From Mesorhizobium sp. (GTDB taxonomy: Bacteria > Pseudomonadota > Alphaproteobacteria > Rhizobiales > Rhizobiaceae), in assembly GCA_019635735.1 (NCBI GenBank), contig JAHBYX010000005.1:248001-312000 (forward strand): 64,000 nt of DNA, written 5' to 3'. Both the position numbers and the translations under genes were made by a program. Positions 60,599-64,000 of the stretch are shown one piece after another. The notes beneath the pieces are model-generated. The model searched no databases and had not been told where the DNA came from. It saw only the letters and a list, made by a program, of their open reading frames with translations. Within the stretch, counting starts at the first letter, position 1. Each line of letters starts with the position of its first letter.

Positions 60599-61608
60599 GG
60601 CAGCTCCTCCTTCAAGTCGCGCGCCACCGCCGGCGCGGGCTTCTTCCCGGTCCGGCGCAGGCGCCAGTCACGGCGTTCCAGCAGGCCGGACAAGCCATGC
60701 GGCAGGAACAGCAGGAACAGCAGGATGAACAGGCCGTAGACGACCGTCTCCAATTCTCCGAATTCATGCAGAAGCTGCGGCAGCAGCACCACGATGATCG
60801 AGCCGAGGATCGGCCCGAACCGCGTCCCCAGCCCGCCGACGACTACGATCGTCAGCAGAGACACCAGCACGTGGAATTCGGAAAGGCTGGGGTCCACCCG
60901 CAGAGAGGTGATGCCGAAGCACACGCCGGCGATCGCCGCCATGACGGCCGACAGCACCAGCACCGCGAGCTTCATGCGGGTTACCTTCACGCCGAGCGCC
61001 TGAGCAGCGGTCTCGTCGTCGCGGATCGCCTGCATGGCGCGGCCGAGATGCGACCGGATCAGAAAGTCGTGGAGGATGAACACTGCGGCCGCGAGGGCGA
61101 GGATGACGAAATAGATCCCCATGCGCCCGATTGGCTCACCGCCCCATTCGAGCGGCGGCACCGCGACGCCGCTCTGGCCGCCGGTAAAGTTGATCCAGCG
61201 GTTGGCGACGCCGTTCTGCACCAGCATGAAGGCGAGCGTCGCCATGGCGAGGTAGTGGGTGCGCAGCCTGAGCAAAGGCAGTCCGATCAGCAGCGACAGC
61301 ACCGCCACCAGCAGCAGCGAGCCCACGAACGCCGAGACGGGACCCATACCCAACATCGTCTGCAGCATCGCGAACGCGTAGCCGCCTATTGCATAGAATG
61401 CGGGCGAGCCGAGCGAGATCTGACCCGAATAGCCGTAGAGCAGGTTGAACCCCATACAAAGGATCGCATAGATCCAGACAAGCATCGCCAGCCGCAGGTG
61501 GAAGCCGCTGCTCAGCAGGAAGGGCAGGACGATTCCCAGCGCGAGGATGACCAGCACGGGAATGATAGTCGGCGCGCGCGGGGCCTCGGGCACGGTGTCT
61601 CCAGCCAT
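60595..61608 (-). CDS. livM: ABC transporter permease LivM
   Basis: A 337-residue permease with about nine hydrophobic segments; GFNLLYGYSGQISLGSPAFY and MQAIRDDETAAQALGVKV mark the LivM family. It starts one base after the livH stop. A basic cytoplasmic tail of about 30 residues (RRDWRLRRTGKKPAPA) closes the protein. Confidence 0.94.
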   Translation of the reverse strand: MAGDTVPEAPRAPTIIPVLVILALGIVLPFLLSSGFHLRLAMLVWIYAILCMGFNLLYGYSGQISLGSPAFYAIGGYAFAMLQTMLGMGPVSAFVGSLLLVAVLSLLIGLPLLRLRTHYLAMATLAFMLVQNGVANRWINFTGGQSGVAVPPLEWGGEPIGRMGIYFVILALAAAVFILHDFLIRSHLGRAMQAIRDDETAAQALGVKVTRMKLAVLVLSAVMAAIAGVCFGITSLRVDPSLSEFHVLVSLLTIVVVGGLGTRFGPILGSIIVVLLPQLLHEFGELETVVYGLFILLFLLFLPHGLSGLLERRDWRLRRTGKKPAPAVARDLKEELP

Positions 61609-61609
61609 G

Positions 61610-62494
61610 TCAGCGGCGCTCCGCTTCGTAGTCGCCGAGCAGGCCGTACGGACGCACGATCAGGACGAGCAGGATGAGGACGAATATGGCTGGCTCCGCA
61701 TAGAGCGAGGTGCCATAGCCGGCCATCAGCGCTTCCATCATGCCAATGGCGATGCCACCGGCCGCGGCGGCGAACGGCGAGCCCAACCCGCCGAGGATCG
61801 CCGCCATGAAGCCCTTGACCGTAAGCAGAAGGCCCATTCCGACATGGCCGCCCAGGAGCGGGCCCACCATCATGCCGGCGACACCGGAAATGGTAGCCGA
61901 GAAGATAAACGAGAACTGCACGATGCGCTCGGAGCGAATACCCATCAGAAGCGCAACCTTCGGATTGACGCCCGTCGCGCGGACGGTCAGGCCGAAACGG
62001 GTGCGATAGAGGAGATACCAAGTAGCTATGAGGAATGCTAGGAATATGACGATCAGTGAGACCTGCTGAGTATTGGTGACGAGGAAGCCGATACGCACCG
62101 GCGTCAGCGACAAGACCGGCGGCACAAACTTCTGATCAGGACCCCACAACAGGAAAGCCAGTCCGTATACGACGATGGCCGCCGCGAGCGTACCGATCAT
62201 GATGGTCAGCGGCGCCGCCTTGCGCTTCGTCAGTGGCCGGTAGACGCCATAGTCGAGAGCCAGTGCGGCCACTATGACCACGGCGATCATCGCCAACATG
62301 GCAAGCGGCCACGGAAGCGCGAGTGTCACCATGAACAACACGGCAGACATGGCGCCGAGCATGACGAACTCGCCCTGAGCGAAATTGATCACGCGGGAAG
62401 AGCCGTAGATCACGGAAAGGGACAGGCCGATCAGTCCGTACACACTACCATTGGTCAGGCCGGCCAGCAGCAGGTAGCTGAGCTTCATGAGCAT
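61610..62494 (-). CDS. livH: ABC transporter permease LivH
   Basis: A 294-residue permease: SRVINFAQGEFVMLGAMSAV, LPFAAAAG-type GGLGSPFAAAAGGIAIG, and about eight hydrophobic segments. ATG 62494 is used; ATG 62488 two codons later is possible. It is separated from livK by 76 bp, the only gap in the operon. Confidence 0.93.
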   Translation of the reverse strand: MLMKLSYLLLAGLTNGSVYGLIGLSLSVIYGSSRVINFAQGEFVMLGAMSAVLFMVTLALPWPLAMLAMIAVVIVAALALDYGVYRPLTKRKAAPLTIMIGTLAAAIVVYGLAFLLWGPDQKFVPPVLSLTPVRIGFLVTNTQQVSLIVIFLAFLIATWYLLYRTRFGLTVRATGVNPKVALLMGIRSERIVQFSFIFSATISGVAGMMVGPLLGGHVGMGLLLTVKGFMAAILGGLGSPFAAAAGGIAIGMMEALMAGYGTSLYAEPAIFVLILLVLIVRPYGLLGDYEAERR

Positions 62495-62570
62495 TTGAAC
62501 GGGTCCTTGCTTCGGCTGGGACCGAAGCGGCGCGTGGGCTCATGCCGCGCGCCGCCGCGAGATGCGGATG

Positions 62571-63770
62571 TTACTTCTTTAGGGCAGCAGCCGCATCGAC
62601 TGCTTCGAGCGACTTTCCATCGTCGGCCACCTTCACGAAGACGAAGAACCCTTCGTCGGTCGGACCATGATTGTCCTTCGAGAAGTGGTAACCGCTATTG
62701 GCCGTACCCTGCATGCCGACAAAGTCGCCGTGCCTGCGGGTCGCGTCGCGGATCGCGTCGCGCGCGCCCTGGAGATCACCTGCCTGAATCGCGGCCTGGA
62801 CCTTCTCGTCCTTCAAAACGGCGATCGTCAGCGTGCCGGCGTCATAGCCCTGGGCGGGCGAGGGCGAGATCGCGAGGGGGCCGAACTGCTCGGAATACTT
62901 CTTGAAGAGTTCTGCCACTTCGGGCCTCGTCGTGTCGACGGACGAGGGGACGAGCACGCCGTTGCCGGTGTCCGCAGCTAGTTCGCGGAATGCCTTCATC
63001 ATGCCGACGCGCGGCATGATCACCGGCTTGTCGATGCCCATCTGGCGGATCGTGCGGATGACCCGCGCACCGTCGGCCGGATACGGGTAGACGAGGATCG
63101 CTTCGGCATCCGCCTGCATCAGATTGATCACCTGCGGCGATACGTCGGTCGCGGCGACGTCGTAGGTCTGCTGCGTTGCCACAGTGATATTCTTCTTGGC
63201 GAGCTCCTCGGTCGCCGACGCGGCGCCGGAAATGCCGAATGGCACCGAATTGTTGATAATGGCGACCGACTTGATGCCATTCTTGGACAGGGCATCAGCC
63301 ACCGCGATAGAATCTTGCGTCACCTTCGGCCCGAACCGGAACTGGTAATCGGCATTGTCGGTGACGTTCGGCGCCGCTGCCGCGAGAATGTACAACGGCG
63401 TCTTGGTCTGGTTGGCGACAGTCACCAGCGAGTTGGCTACGGCCGACGGGCTGCCACCGATGATGAGCAGGCCCTTGTCGTCCTCCGAGCAGCGCGTGCC
63501 GAAGTTGGCGGCGAGCTGCGGATCGGTCTTGGTGTCGTAGGTGATCAGTTCGATCTTCTGGCCGTTGATCCCGCCCGCCTCGTTGAGCGGGTCGATGACC
63601 ATCTTTAGCCCGTTCAGGCTTTCGATGCCGGTGTCGGCGGCCGAACCGGAGCGGTCGTCCACGTGGCAGATGACGAGCTTCAGCGGCTCCGCGGATGCTG
63701 CCGCGCCGAGCGCGACAAGCAGGCCGGCGACTGCAGCGGAACGATATAGCAACTGGCTGATGCGATACAT
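62571..63770 (-). CDS. livK: ABC transporter substrate-binding protein (Liv-type)
   Basis: A 399-residue binding protein. Signal peptide at residues 1-28 (VALGAAASA-EPL). The mature part begins LKLVICHVDDRSGSAADTG, a variant of the usual opening, and contains the family's two-lobe pattern. It is not closely similar to the first livK, so a different ligand is likely. It heads livKHMGF-maoC. The 230 bp upstream are non-coding. Confidence 0.92.
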   Translation of the reverse strand: MYRISQLLYRSAAVAGLLVALGAAASAEPLKLVICHVDDRSGSAADTGIESLNGLKMVIDPLNEAGGINGQKIELITYDTKTDPQLAANFGTRCSEDDKGLLIIGGSPSAVANSLVTVANQTKTPLYILAAAAPNVTDNADYQFRFGPKVTQDSIAVADALSKNGIKSVAIINNSVPFGISGAASATEELAKKNITVATQQTYDVAATDVSPQVINLMQADAEAILVYPYPADGARVIRTIRQMGIDKPVIMPRVGMMKAFRELAADTGNGVLVPSSVDTTRPEVAELFKKYSEQFGPLAISPSPAQGYDAGTLTIAVLKDEKVQAAIQAGDLQGARDAIRDATRRHGDFVGMQGTANSGYHFSKDNHGPTDEGFFVFVKVADDGKSLEAVDAAAALKK

Positions 63771-63869
63771 TGGCTTCCTCCAAGAACGCGTTTTGTCGCG
63801 GAACGCGTGACGCGGACAGCTTCCATCGTACCAGCATCCTCCATGCCGATCGGTACGTTGGAGTATTCA

Positions 63870-63882
63870 TATGCTATAGTAC
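63870..63882 (+). promoter_or_regulatory. Shared promoter element upstream of livK (copy 2)
   Basis: TATGCT-ATAG-TAC, 99 bp before the second livK. With the downstream GA it matches the copy before the first livK at 12 of 15 bases or better. The rest of 63771-64000 shows no gene. Confidence 0.4.
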
Positions 63883-64000
63883 GATTTGCTGCCGCACAAG
63901 TTTCCTGTCAACATTTTTCGAGGTTGGTGACCTCTCATCATCACCTTTCGAGTCGACCAAACTGCGGCGGAAATCCGGGGAAAAATCACCACGGATCATC

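Noticed and set aside
1..64000. CRISPR arrays, rRNA genes, prophage structural genes, toxin-antitoxin pairs
   Set aside because: None was seen; no regularly spaced repeats and no such protein motifs were found on either strand.

Overview
The window is GC-rich DNA (above 60 % by eye) with dense, tightly overlapping operons. Its proteins look alphaproteobacterial, most like Hyphomicrobiales: BadH/BadI resemble Rhodopseudomonas palustris, with many Liv-type ABC and TRAP transporters and CoA-thioester catabolic paralogues. I cannot name the species. No translation, replication or other housekeeping genes were seen apart from one tRNA.

Layout. Positions 1-791 look like the edge of an acquired region: a complete tRNA-Leu(CAG), the N-terminal stump of a tyrosine recombinase directly after it, and the broken left end of an IS66-family element. 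From about 1 kb to the end almost everything is transport and CoA-thioester catabolism. 1.0-5.9 kb holds a TRAP transporter operon with a lipocalin-like protein and a divergent TetR regulator. 5.9-15.0 kb holds two APH-type kinases, an ACAD11-type dehydrogenase, an acyl-CoA synthetase, tandem SDRs, a nitroreductase and a crotonase, resembling a split 4-hydroxyacyl-CoA pathway. 15.2-24.2 kb holds an SDR, a VOC-Nudix-CoA transferase/racemase-dehydrogenase operon, and a complete Liv ABC transporter. 24.3-33.0 kb holds two paralogous MarR regulators around crotonases, thioesterases, an acyl-CoA synthetase, an acyl-CoA dehydrogenase and a FadJ-like hydratase that has lost its dehydrogenase core. 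33.2-39.2 kb holds a beta-keto acid cleavage enzyme, an EamA exporter, a dehydrogenase, a CoA transferase and badI/badH.

39.4-47.2 kb is one long plus-strand operon: an HMG-CoA-synthase-like/DUF35 fusion, a thiolase, MaoC, a CitE-like lyase, a dehydrogenase, a split MFE-2 pair and a frameshifted SDR. 47.2-49.9 kb runs back with a phosphatase, SDR and AliB-like dehydrogenase. 50.0-58.6 kb contains the most striking part: a BcrC/BcrB-like (benzoyl-CoA reductase / 2-hydroxyacyl-CoA dehydratase family) pair without its ATPase subunits, placed between acyl-CoA synthetases and SDRs. 58.6-63.8 kb is a second complete Liv ABC transporter operon ending in a MaoC gene.

Reading them together: two ABC systems and a TRAP system import carboxylic acids, four synthetases make CoA esters, six acyl-CoA dehydrogenases with five crotonases, three MaoC hydratases and eleven SDRs run several beta-oxidation-like ladders, BadH/BadI open an alicyclic ring, and thiolase, CitE-like lyase and BKACE cleave the products. 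The likely substrates are alicyclic or polycyclic carboxylic acids (cyclohexanecarboxylate-like, naphthenic or terpenoid/steroid-derived), but the true substrate cannot be read from sequence. Several AT-rich promoter regions share a TAYGCT-N4-TAC element, and others carry perfect inverted repeats, suggesting common control by the local MarR/TetR proteins.
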